A stretch of DNA of 64,000 nt from assembly GCF_003265705.1 (NCBI RefSeq), contig NW_020312859.1, positions 1,007,259 to 1,071,258 on the forward strand, written 5' to 3'. The translations under genes and the position numbers were made by a program. The stretch is from Callorhinus ursinus (Eukaryota > Chordata > Mammalia > Carnivora > Otariidae). The notes under the pieces are model-generated. The model was not told the DNA's origin, did no database searches, and saw only the letters and a list, made by a program, of their open reading frames with translations. Positions 24,401 to 36,400 of this stretch are shown in pieces (the first letter of the stretch is position 1; the number at the start of each line of letters is the position of its first letter).

Positions 24401-27400
24401 CTCCATCTGAGGTCTTAGCTGGTCCGGGCACTTGGGGCTGCCAGAGGTGACGGCCCAGGGCAGGAGTCAGCAACTAGAGTTGGCCAGATCCAGCCGGCGG
24501 TCTGCTTTGTACAGCCCAGGAGCGAAGAATAGCTTTTACGCTTTTGTAATTGTTGAAAAGAATCAGAAGAAAAATATCTCATGACACAGGAACATCACAC
24601 GAAATTCAGATTTCAGTGTCCATAAATCAAGTTTATTTCTTCAGTAAGAAATTGCGGACGTTTATTTAGTTAGTTACACAAATACCTGCACAGTAGCCTC
24701 AATTTTCCCTCCTGGCTCACAAAACCCAAATATTTACTTGCTGACCCTTTTACAGAAAAACTCTGCCGCCTCTGGGTCTAAGGCTGGAGTTGGGACCCTC
24801 ACTCCGGTGCCTAAGGGGCCAGACGTGCAAATCTCAAGCTAGGTTGAACCGGATAGGAAGTGGTGGGGACCGAGGCACAACAGCCTAGCAGCATCCCAGG
24901 TCCATCTTAAAGGATCACTGAGCCACCCAAACCAAAACCTCTGCAGGGTGGCCTTTAGATGGGTTCCCAGCTGGTGTCTGTCAGAACAAGGCGCCGCCGC
25001 CTAGCACCAGTGACAAGCTTAATCAAGCTGGGGCAGTGGGATGAGCTCTGCACTGGGAGTCAGAAGTGGGGTTGTCACCTAGAGTCACAGGCAGGTTAGC
25101 GCCATTGTGGAGGAGGGGGTCTGAGCGTGGGGCATAACGGAGGGATCAGCAGGGAGACGATATCACAGGGCCCCAGAAACAGTTATTGCTGCTGAGCGAA
25201 GACTGGGTCCCAGGAGCTGTGGGCAAAGACTCTGCAATCTGGGCAGGATTTGTCTCTGCTCCTCGGGCTGGCTTCCAGCTGGCTTTCTTCATCACGCACT
25301 CTGGGGACCATGTCCTGGCCTCTCTGTAGTTTCTACTGCTTCTAAGCTCTGGCCTCTTTATCACTTCTGCTGCTGTATAGTTCCTGCTTTTTTTTTTAGA
25401 ACTTAGGTTCCCTAAGCGTATCTTCTCCGTTGTAACGCCCACATTCTCCCAGGCTGGCGGGTTAACCCCCCCCCCCTCCCCGTAGCACACGGCCTCCCTT
25501 GCTCTCTGTCCTTTCCTCTTCAGCTACACATCTGTGCACCTGCTGTCCCTCTACCTCCCATGGGTACTGCCGAGAGTAAGAATCTGCTTGGTCTGGCTTG
25601 ATATTTGGGCAGCTCTCCCACCAGGCCACCTTGTAGCCTCGTAGATTCCCAGCCAGCCTGGGGATCGGCTGCCCTTGATCGGATCCCATCTGTGGTTCCG
25701 TTACCTGTGGGCGGGCTCCAAAAGCCCAGAGCTTCCTCTCAGCCCGGGCTGTGGGGAGGGCCTCTGATGTCCAAGTCCGGTATCACAGCCGTGTTACCGA
25801 TTTGCTGGGTGACCCTGAGTAAGTTCCTAGGTTGTCTGGGCCTTGCTTTCCCACTGAACGAGAATGAACATGTCCCTTAGATACTCTTCACCCCTGGCCT
25901 TAGTAGTTTTATAGAACAGAGGTTGCAAACTCAAATGCCCACAGGGAGGGAACAGTGTTGGGTGCAGCAGACTGGGTGCAGGAAAATGTCTTTCGTGACA
26001 CACGGCCCTCCTCGCCCGGCTTTCCTTCTACATTGTTGAAACAGAACAATGTCTGTATGAGGAAAACAGCTGGCGAGGATGCTCGTGAGTGGCAAGACCC
26101 CTTGCGTCAGGGCACCCCCCCTCGCGTCGTGGGGTCTGTGGAAAACTGGCAAGCCAATAGCCTTTACATAAAAGGGCAGCCGTGACTCAGTTTCCACCAA
26201 GTGTCACCGTGCAGGAAAGCGGGACTCGTCTTGCCAGATTTGCTGGTTTTTCAAGAGAAGCAAAAAAATTGTATGCAATCTCCCAGATTTTAAATGTTGG
26301 CCACTAATCTGAATTGAGAAACACTGTGTGGGCCACAGCAACAGCCGCGTGAGAACACGTCCGGCGGCTGGGTCTGGCCTGCCCACGGGGTACAGCATGC
26401 TACTTCCGCGGAGGGCTTTTTGGGCTGGGGTTCCGGGGGTTGCCTGGTGGATGGGGAGACAGGGGCCTCCGTGAGCACCACCTGTCCTTTGGCCACCAGC
26501 GGGCCTGCGCAGACTGGGCTGAAAGGATGTGTTCTCGCACTCAGCACCCAGGACTTACATGGAGCCTGAGAGAGTGGCCAGTTTCCACGGAGAGAAAGTG
26601 ACCTGATCAGGGTCACACAGCTAGCTAAACAGAGACAGGGGGTAGAACCCAGGCGTCCAAGCCAACCTTGATTTTCTTATTGTACCTGCTGCCTTCCATT
26701 CTTCCTTGGGTGGGAGTCACACTTGCATTTCTGTCCCTTTATGTCACTCAGCAAGTATCGACACGGTGCCCACTATATGTTGGGCACTGTGCCCCTGGAT
26801 GATGATGGGGATGATAATGATGACTTCCATTTCCTCTCTGTCCACCAAGCTCTCGCTCCAGATATCGTGTGGCTCACTCCCATCACTATACTCAGACTCT
26901 GTCCAAACGTTACCTCCCCAGAGAAGCCTTCCCTGACCACACTATCCAGAAAAGCATCCCTCCCTTGTCACTCTCCACCCCTCTACCGTATTTTCTTTCC
27001 TTCCTAACACATTAAATTTCCTGACATTATATATTTATTGGTTCTCACCTGCCTCCCTTGCTGGAAAGGTAAGTTCTCCGAGGGGAGGGATTTTCTCTGG
27101 TTTTGGCCTCTTCTGAATCCCCAGTGCCGAGAGGAGTGGTAGGTCCTCAGTATATATTTGTGAAATTGAATAACCAAGGCCTTGCTCTGGGCCACACCCA
27201 GAGCTGAACCCTTTGCCCCCATGGGCCCATGTCATCTCCCCAGTGGGTCTTTGAGGAGCTACAATTGCTCCCTTTTGTAGATGAGCACGCTGAGGCTCAG
27301 AGAAGTAGAGTCACTAGCTCAAATCACACAGCCGAAGGGCAGAGCTAGGATTCAAATCTAGTTCAACTTCAGAGCCTGTACTCTTAGCCTCTGCTGCAGA

Positions 27401-30400
27401 CAGCTCGCTGGCATAACGTGGGGCTGGACTGTGAGAGGCCCATGGTTAGAGGCTGAGCTTTTTTTTTTTTTTTTAAAGATTTTATTTATTTGACAGAGAG
27501 AGACACAGCGAGAGAGGGAACACAAGCAGGGGGAGTGGGAGAGGGAGAAGCAGGCTTCCCGCCAAGCAGGGAGCCCGATGCGGGGCTCGATCCCAAGACC
27601 CTGGGATCATGACCTGAGCCGAAGGCAGACGCTCAAAGACTGAGCCCCCCAGGGGCCCCGAGGCTGTGCTTTGAAGAAACAGCAGCAAGGGCATGGTCGG
27701 ATGGGACCATAATGAAGACAATCTGAGCGCAGGCTGTGTGCCTATCGTGGCGCAGATGGGCCTCATTAGCACTTACCGTGTCACTCATTTAATCTGCGGG
27801 ATGTTAAACCCATGGTCAGGGCCTTCTCCTATGTGGGGCAAGTCCCTTTCCTTTTTCAGACCTTGCCTGCCTCTTTAGTGAAATAATACTTCGTTGCCTA
27901 AAGGCAGAGGGCCGAGCCACCCAACGTCTCCAGCTTTCATTTCAGATAACGAAATATGGAAAAAGCTGAGAGGGAGAAACAAAATGTCAGTGGTTGTGTG
28001 ACCAGGAATTGTCCTGGGAAGTAGGGCACCGCCATGCATGAGCCAGACCTGTCCTCCCCACCTCCCTGGTGGCCGCCTGCAGGGACAGTTCCACTTCAAG
28101 AGCGTTCGCTCTGCACCAGGCCTCGGGCGATGCATCTCGCATCCCACCAGCCGACAAGTGTTTTGGAGTACACACCAGGTGCTAGGCAGTGACGCAGGGA
28201 TGCGGCTGTGAGCTGAACAGGACCGTGTCTCTCTCCACCAGCAGCTCCCTCATTGCCTCGTCAGTGTTCACGAGGACCCTCCAGGGACTGTTTCTGTGCC
28301 ACAGGCCAGCCGAGGAAATGGGGGCTCAGGCAGGCCAGGTCACGTTCAAGGGTGTGCGGTGAGCCAACACCCAGGAGGGTCTGTCTCCAGGCCTATGCTC
28401 CCAACACGGGGGTGGCAAACTTCAGCCCGTGGTCCAAATGCACCCCTCCTTGGTCAGTAGGGTTCCCTGGGAGCCACGCCCACTCACGTATGTCCTTTCT
28501 CTGGCTGCTCACACGCTACAGTGGCGGCCTGGTTCCCCAGAGGCTTGCAGAGCCTGGAGTATCCACTCCCTAACCCTTTCCAGAAGTTTGCTTGTTCCCG
28601 TTCTAACCACTGCGCGCAGACACTGCTGCCTTTTAGGACATAAAAATCCTCCCATAATTCCGTGAACCAAAGATACTCTTCGCTTCTCTTTTCCTGAATT
28701 TCCTTCCACTTTTTCCCTCTCTGTACACATTCAATTACAAAGAGAGCCTTTTCTCTTGTAAATGAGGGTGAAAGCAGCACTGCCCAGAAGGGGTTTTGGG
28801 AAATTGAAAGGATGTCCTGCATGGAGGTGGGGTGCCCAGTTCCAGGAGGTTCTCACGCTCTGGGAGCCATGACAATTATTTTCGTTCTGAGTAGAGCGGA
28901 TGCCCCTCATGATGCTTGCAGGGTTTTTCTCTGAAGCTCCAAAATCAGATGCTGGAGCCAGATTGTGGCTTCCAGGAGACCCCCCCCTCCCTCAAGTGTC
29001 CCCACAAAGATGGAGCTGCAGGGGCTGATGACCCTTCCTCAGGCTGAGTGTCCTGGGTGTGTGTCAGGTCCCCCTCTGCCCCGGGGGACCCGTATCCCCT
29101 CGTCAGGCTAAGTGTCTTCTCTCCACCCAGCTTCCAATGCAGAGACAGAGCCCTTGCTGACGTGGAAGAAGGTCCAGGACACGGTGCCTTGGAACATCAT
29201 CCTTCTCCTGGGCGGGGGCTTCGCCATGGCCAAAGGCTGTGAGGTAAGAGCCGCAAGCGGGCGGCAGGACTGGGGAGGGGGGCGCAGGTTCCAGTCCTGG
29301 CTGCTCAGGGTCAGAGCACACGGGCAGCATGGGCACCCCAGCCACCACCAGATTCCCCAGTTGCCAGATTGGGATCATCAGGGCTCCATCCTCAGCACCC
29401 GGTGCTGTGAAGGAAAGGAGTAAGGTCTGATCCAGACTCTCAAGGAGCTCACGATGAGCACACTACCACTAAATACTACTATCATGGCTCGAGGGGTCCC
29501 GTGGGCACAGAGGAATAACCCTACGCTCGCCCCCACCCCCAGGTCGGGCTCTGTTCTGAGTGCTTTACACACATTAACTCATTTAAACTTCCCAACAAGC
29601 CCATGAGGTAGATGCCATTATTATCCCCATTCTCCGGATTAAGAAACTGAGGCACAGAGAAGTAAAGTGATTTGCCCAAGGTCACACAGCTATGTACTCA
29701 GGATTAGAATCCAGGTAGTTTGACGCCGCGGCCTATACTCTCAGCCATCATGATATAAATATTAGAGAGAATTAATATTAATCAGTTAGTATTATTATGA
29801 ATATTGTTTTAGAGGGCTGTTTGAGCTCAGAGGCAAGACTGGGACTAGAGGGAGGGGAGTGGGGCACAGAATTTCGGGGGGCTCTGGCTCTCAGCACTCC
29901 GCAGGTGCAGTGTCAGCAGGCCCTGCTCAGAACAGGTGCAGCCTCAGTGTTACCCTTCAAACACTCATGCTGACCCTAGGGGCTGGGTAATATTTGCATC
30001 CCCATTTTATAGATAGGAAAACTGAGGCGCAGAGAAGTTAGTTAAGCAACTCTCTGAAGGTTGTACAATTGCACTCTGCTCAGGAGCTGGGGTTCCAACT
30101 CCGGTCAGACTGTTTTCAGAGTCCAGCCTCCTAACGGCTCACTTGCAAGAACTTCCCAAGTGCTGGCATCATGTGGAGCACTTTGCAAACAGGGGCTCGG
30201 TTCGTCTTCATCAACACCACTGAAGTAGATGCGATTGCTGTCCACACTTCAAAGATGAGGGAACGGAGGTAACTCGAGGCTAAATAGCTTGCCTGTGTTT
30301 GTGCATCCAGGAGCTTGTTGGAGCCAGGATCTGAACCCCCAGTTCATGATGCTGGGCTCCACCTCACCTCTAAATCTCTCCGTGTAAGCCAAGGCATTTA

Positions 30401-33400
30401 AAACCACAACCAGTTAAGCGTTAATCTGAAATTAAGGTGAAGGAAACCTGAAATTGCTTCTCAGATTGCTTTCTTTCTTTAATTCAGTTCTAATTTTCAG
30501 GTTCCAACAATGAGACGATATAAGACATCCCTAAAGTGTATATGAGTAAGAAGCCCAGGCTTGAGAATCAGAGTATCTGGATTCAAATCCCAGCTCTACC
30601 ACTCCTCGCTGGGGCACTTTGGGCAAGTCTCTAAACCTCCCTGGGTGCCAGTTTTCTCATCTATGAATTGGATCAAAGTTCCTACTCTTCAGGGTTGTTG
30701 GAAGTAATCAGAGAACGTAATAGCCGGTGCAATACATAGCAAATGGGGAGCATGAGGAACTCCCTGTTTACTCTCTAAATCCTCATTCTGTGGTCTTGTG
30801 GGTTCTGCTTCCAGGGAGCAGACTCTGAGATGCAGGCGAGTGGGCAGGTGTGTTAGGTTGTGCCCCTGAGGTTCCTCCCTGTGGACGGGGCGGGTAGGAA
30901 GCAGGAGAGGGCAGGGGGAGAAGCACAATCGTGAGCAGACCCCACGACGCCTCCACCAACCCCACAGGGAGCATGGGGCTGAGCTGGCCCTTCAGAAATG
31001 TCCCGACTGGTCTGAGACGGCCAGGCCATACCTCGGCATCCCTACACCAGTCTGCACGTGTGAGCCACCCCAAGAGTGAGTGTGACATCAGGCATGAAGA
31101 CTCTCAGGTCTGAGACAGCCCCTCAGGGGCTGACAGTGAAGGCCTTGGTTCCCTGCACTGGGACATGCAGGCCTTCAGAGTCCGGAGTGCTAAGCCATTA
31201 CACCAGGTTACTCACAAGGCCTTCACTGAAGGTGATCTGGGTGGCACATTCAGGGTCTCGACCCAACGACTCCTTTTTCTGACATACATTTTTATTTTGC
31301 TCATTTTCCCCCAACAAATAACACATACAAATGCAATAGTATAGACTTCAAAATGAGCAAAAGGCAGCCTGCCCCAGGAGGGACCAGAGTGCTCATGAGC
31401 AACAGTACTATTTTTGTCTCCATTTTAGGAATCTCGAGGACCAGAGAGCTTAATTGACTGATCCTAGGTAACAGAGCTCATAGGTAGCAGAGCTGGGAAT
31501 TGAACTTCTGTCTGACTTTTCTCACTACTGCGTCCTATTGGGGATGTATCTGGGAAGGCTTCCCAAAGGAAGTGACATGTTATCCAGGTCCTGAAAAGGC
31601 CATGCCACGCAATGGTAAAAAGCATGGGCTGTCGAACCCAGACTGTCTGGGTTGGAGTTGTGGGTCTTGTACCTCTTCACTGTGTGGTTCGGTTTCCTCA
31701 TCTGTAAAATGGGAATAATAATGGTGCCAGGTCATAGACTTATTACAGTTATGAAAGAAGCCGATGCATGTGGGGAACTTGGAACACAGCCGACATGGTT
31801 GGTTATTATAATTGAATGCAGGGGAAAGAGGGAAATCAGAATCAGGGATGACATGGAGGTTCTTGCCTGAGCAACTCAGTGGAAAGGGTGCCACTTATCC
31901 AGATGGTACGAACCTTGCCTGACCCTGAGGCAGGGGGTAGAGGAGATGGCCCCATACCCCAGAGGCTTCTCGGAGTTCAGGATGTGTTGGGAAAAGTCTC
32001 AGCTCTCAGTGGGGGCTGGGCTGCAGGACCACTGGGCACACTGGGAGGCTGGTCTGGCTCCTGGCCCAGCCCTGGGCTGCCGCTGGAGTTTCTGTTTAAC
32101 AAGGGCTTTGTCTGGCAGCTGCCCCCCTCCCCCCACCCCTGCTCTTCCCCAGACCAGCACAGCCTGCCCCCAGGAGGGACCAGAACACTCATGGCACATC
32201 CTGCTTCATGGCCCCCGCCCAGTGCCCTCATCAGGCCACCACCAGGCCTCCTGGGGCTTACAGGTCCTCGGATGGGGTCCAGGGTGAGCCTGGATGTGTG
32301 GACTCCCTAGTGCTGGTTTGGGAGAGCTGGAAGCAGATCCCAGGCCTTGCTGTGAGCTTGGCAACTCACTTAAACTTTACTGCTTAGTGTCCTCAGTGCA
32401 TTTTTCTCCTGCTGTAAAACTATCCATGACTCCCCATATATTTAGACTCTAGTCTGAAGGCTTCCTTGGCCTACACACAGGGCCCGGCGTGACCTGGCCC
32501 CTGCCTACCTCCCTGGTGTCAGCTCCTACCTCTCTCCCCTCATTGGTTGCCCTCCAATCCCACTGGCCCCTTAATGTCAGCCACACTAGACTCATTTGCA
32601 CCCCTGGACCTTTTATCTGCTTTCTTTCTGCCTAAGGCTCTTCCCTGAGATCTTGAGTCCTGGCCCTTCAGGTCAGCTCCAAGGTCACCAACTCAGGGGC
32701 CCTCCCTAGTACCATATCTAAAGTAGCCTCCCCTCCAGCCACTCTCCCTATAACACCCCACTATTTCCTTCCTGTTTCCTTCCCCCAAATTTCCTGCTCA
32801 TTTGTTTGCTTGTTGGTGTCTCTCTTACTGGAGTGTAAGCTCCATGAGGGCAGGGGTAGTATCTGTCTTATTCACTACTGTTCCGGCATCGAGAAGAGTC
32901 CTGGTACATAACATGTTCAATAAACATTTGTTGGACATGACCCATGAGACGGGCTGTTTTGAGGGTTGATGTCGTGAGGCATGGAAAGTGCTCAGCATGG
33001 GGCTGATCATACCAGGCGCTAAAACCAGAGCCACCTTCAACCTCACTACTGTTTTTGTTACTATAGTTTTACTATCTCATGGATTGAAAAATTGGTCTTC
33101 TTCTGGCACCTTCATGTATATTTTATTTAATCTCCACCAAAGTAAACTTATCTACAAATATATCGGGGTTATAGGAGCTTGAGAGTAAGTCAGAAGGGAG
33201 CAAACCCTGTAGGCAAGTAGAAACCTGTGTATTTTCCCCATTCCTCATTTCCTGCTGGAGAGTCACCTCGATGACGTTGGTGGTAGTGATGATGGTGATG
33301 ATGATGGTGGTGGTAGTGATGATGGTGATGGTGGTGATGGTGGTGGTGATGATGGCGATGATGGTGGTGGTAGTGATGGTGATGATGGTGATGATGGTGA

Positions 33401-36400
33401 TGGTGGTAGTGATGATGGCGATGATGGCAGTGGTGATGATGGTGATGATGATGGTGGTGGTGATGATGATGATGGTGGTAGTGATGATGGCGATGGTGGT
33501 GGTGGTAGTGATGGTGGTGATGGTGATGATGGTGATGGTGCTGGTGGTGATGATGGTGATGGTGATGATGGTGACGATGGTGATGATGGTGATGACGGTG
33601 ATGATGGTGATGGTGGTGGTGGTGATGATGGTGGTGGTGGTGATGGTGATGATGGTGATGGTGGTGATGATGATGGTGGTGATGGTGACGATGGTGATGA
33701 TGATGATGGTGGTGGTAGTGATGATGGTAATGATGGTGATGGTGGTGGTGGTGATGATGGTGATGATGATGATGGCGATGATGATGATGATGATTGGCAT
33801 TATTTTATTGGAGAGATAGCCTAATGAAGAGCTAGATTCTAAGCTCAAAATTCCAACCCTAGGGCAAGTCATTTCACTTATTCAGGCAAATCACCACCTC
33901 TTTGTGCCTCAGTGTCTTCAGCCATAAAATGGAGGTAATTATACAACTTACCTCATGGAGTTGTTACAGGGATTAAATATGTTAATATTAGCCAAGTCTT
34001 TAGAAGAGTGCCCAGCACAGAGTAAACTCTACATGAAGTGCTTGCCAGATAAATAGTAATGAATCCTATTCTGTGCTATGTAGAGGGACTGTGTTTTGCA
34101 TGCGTTTGTTTAATCCTTACCACAACTCCTTGAAGAAATCAAGGAACGGAGATGTTCATCAATTTGCCTGAAGTCACACAGCTTATAAGCAGTGTGGTGG
34201 TCTGAATGCTCACACATGTGCATGAAGTCCTCTCTTTTTGCTTTCCTTGAACCAAATTCACTGGCTCTCTCTCCCTAGGAATTATTATACAGAGTTGTAT
34301 ACATGCACCTGAGCCTACTGTGTTTTATGAGGCTCTTAAAGATTGTCAAGCCTCTCCCCTGCCATCCTGCAATGTGGCCTCAGGCACCTCTTGACGTCTT
34401 TGGGGGCTGTAAGGAACACAGTTTGACAACCACTGCACTGGGCAATTTCTGAGTGTTTTGCCACCTCTGGCTTCTTGTGACTTGAAGCTAATAATGACAG
34501 CTGGCATGTTGGGGTGCTCACCAGGTACCGGGGCATTTTCCGCCTGCTTTGTAGATTTGCTCCTTTGCTCCCAGTGATAACCTTCGGGGATGGGCACTGT
34601 TATATCCGGGTTTACAAATGGCACGACTGAGGCACAGAGAGGTTGAGTTACTTGCCCAGGATGACACAGCTAGGAAGGGTTAAGGTGGGAAACAAGCTTA
34701 TGCTGACTCTGGGGCCCTTTCTCCTCATCCTCTGGCCACACAGCGTCCAACCTTGCCTGGCGCTGGTTCTAGAGTCCCTGAACACTGTGGGGCGGTGTGT
34801 TTCCAAGGAAACGGAGCTTCCAATACCTAAGGGAATGGGAAAGGGCAGGTGAAGGCCTTGGGAGTCCCCAAGAGAACCCCAGGCAGCAGGGGGTTCTCTC
34901 CCCTGACGCTGCCAGACTTCCCTCTGGTTGCGGTTGCGGAAGCTGAGCCAAGGACCCGAGCGTGCTGGGACGTTGGTTGGAAGCCCGCCACCCAGAGGCC
35001 TGGCCACAGGAGAGCTCTTGGCTTCTCATTCATCCAAGTCATTAATATTCCCTCTCTCCAGCCCCTCTCCCTTAAACAGCACACAACTGCCGTCAGTCTC
35101 TTAGCCAGAGCTGTGGCCTCTGGGAAAAAACAGTGGCCCCATTTTCCCCTTGAAAGGTTCCCTGGCCGGGGAAGGGCTGAGGCCTTGACTCTGCCATGCG
35201 CCATCATTTCTAGGCTATCAGACAAACAAAGAAGCATCTAAATTTTACAAAGACTCTTCTAGGGAAAAATATCTTTAAGCATTTATTATTCATTCCTTGA
35301 AGGTAACTTTTAAGTCAAATTCTGGGGACAGGCATAGTATTTTATTTATGTAAAAACAGTATGCTGTGTTCTAGAATCCATTATGAAATTTTAAATTCTA
35401 GATAAGCAGTAACTTTTCTATCAAACATAAAAGAAATGTATAAAGTTTCTTTGAAAAACCCAAGTGTATCAGGATCAAAGGATACTGGGTTGCTAAAAGG
35501 GCCATGGTAAGCACACACTTGATTAAGTATTTAAATACTCCTACATAGAGTAACTCCTGGAGAAGTCAGCAGAGAGAGCATGGAGGTAATTCTGCAACAC
35601 TGATGGTGGGGTGGAGTCCAGAGCCAGGGAGGGGACAATCTAACCTGTCTTTCTCTGTCCTGGAGGGCTGTCGTCGGCTCTGGGCATCGCCCAGTGACAT
35701 ACTGGTGCATCCAGAGGATGGTGCCCAAGTGATAGGGAGCTTTGTAGGCCCATGTTTGCTTACAGAAGTTCATGGCACTGGGGCGCCCTGGGTGGCTCAG
35801 TTGGTTAAGCGTCTGCCTTCGGCTCAGGTCATGATCCTGGGGTCCTGGGATTGAGCCCCGTGTTGGACTCAGCAGGGCATCTGCTTCTCCCTCTGCCTCT
35901 CCCCGCCCATGCTTTTTCTCTCTCAAATAAATAAATACAATCTAAAAAAAAGAAGTACATGGCCCTGAGTGTGAAATATATCTCAGGTTATTACTTTTGG
36001 GGACCATAGGCAAGTCACAAAAACTTTGCCAGCCTCAGTTTCCTTCTCTGTAACACAGAGACAAATGTCTGCCTTCCAGAAAGGCTGGGAAGGGTTTAGG
36101 AGGTAATGCGTGCAGTGCCAAGCAACCTGTAAAGCCTCAGGGTTGATGATTCTTATGATAAAATAAGTAATAATACAATGTTGTGTTATCATTGTAATAA
36201 TCATCCTTATCATTACTCACAAATATCTTTATTGTTAATCATTTTGATAGTGCTGTATTTAACTTATATCTGATACAGGTTTTATAGATGATATATAGTA
36301 TATCTTGTATATATCATATAATAATGATCAGATTACTAATGAATATTTTGTATACATAATTGTGTCAATATTTTTGTCATTCATCACCACCCACGGAGGG

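Larger units (their letters stand above)
24262..29130 (+). other. SLC13A3: SLC13A3 intron 9
   Basis: 4.9 kb. A hAT-type element (24465-24780), minus MIR pieces (26580-26690, 27240-27410), L2 (26840-27175) and a minus can-SINE (27463-27659). A run of 13 C with one T break lies near 25467-25484. Stretches 24,800-26,570 and 27,700-29,100 hold nothing recognised. Confidence 0.75.

Noticed and set aside
29540..30370. Three consecutive MIR copies as a tandem duplication or a CRISPR-like array
   Set aside because: The copies are diverged, unevenly spaced and of differing extent; chance accumulation of a very abundant repeat explains them.
33123..33872. 249-codon open frame on the minus strand and 182-codon frame on the plus strand in the GAT/GGT array
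   Set aside because: Both are monotonous Ile/Thr or Met/Val translations of a tandem repeat. Open frames on both strands follow from the repeat composition, not from coding.
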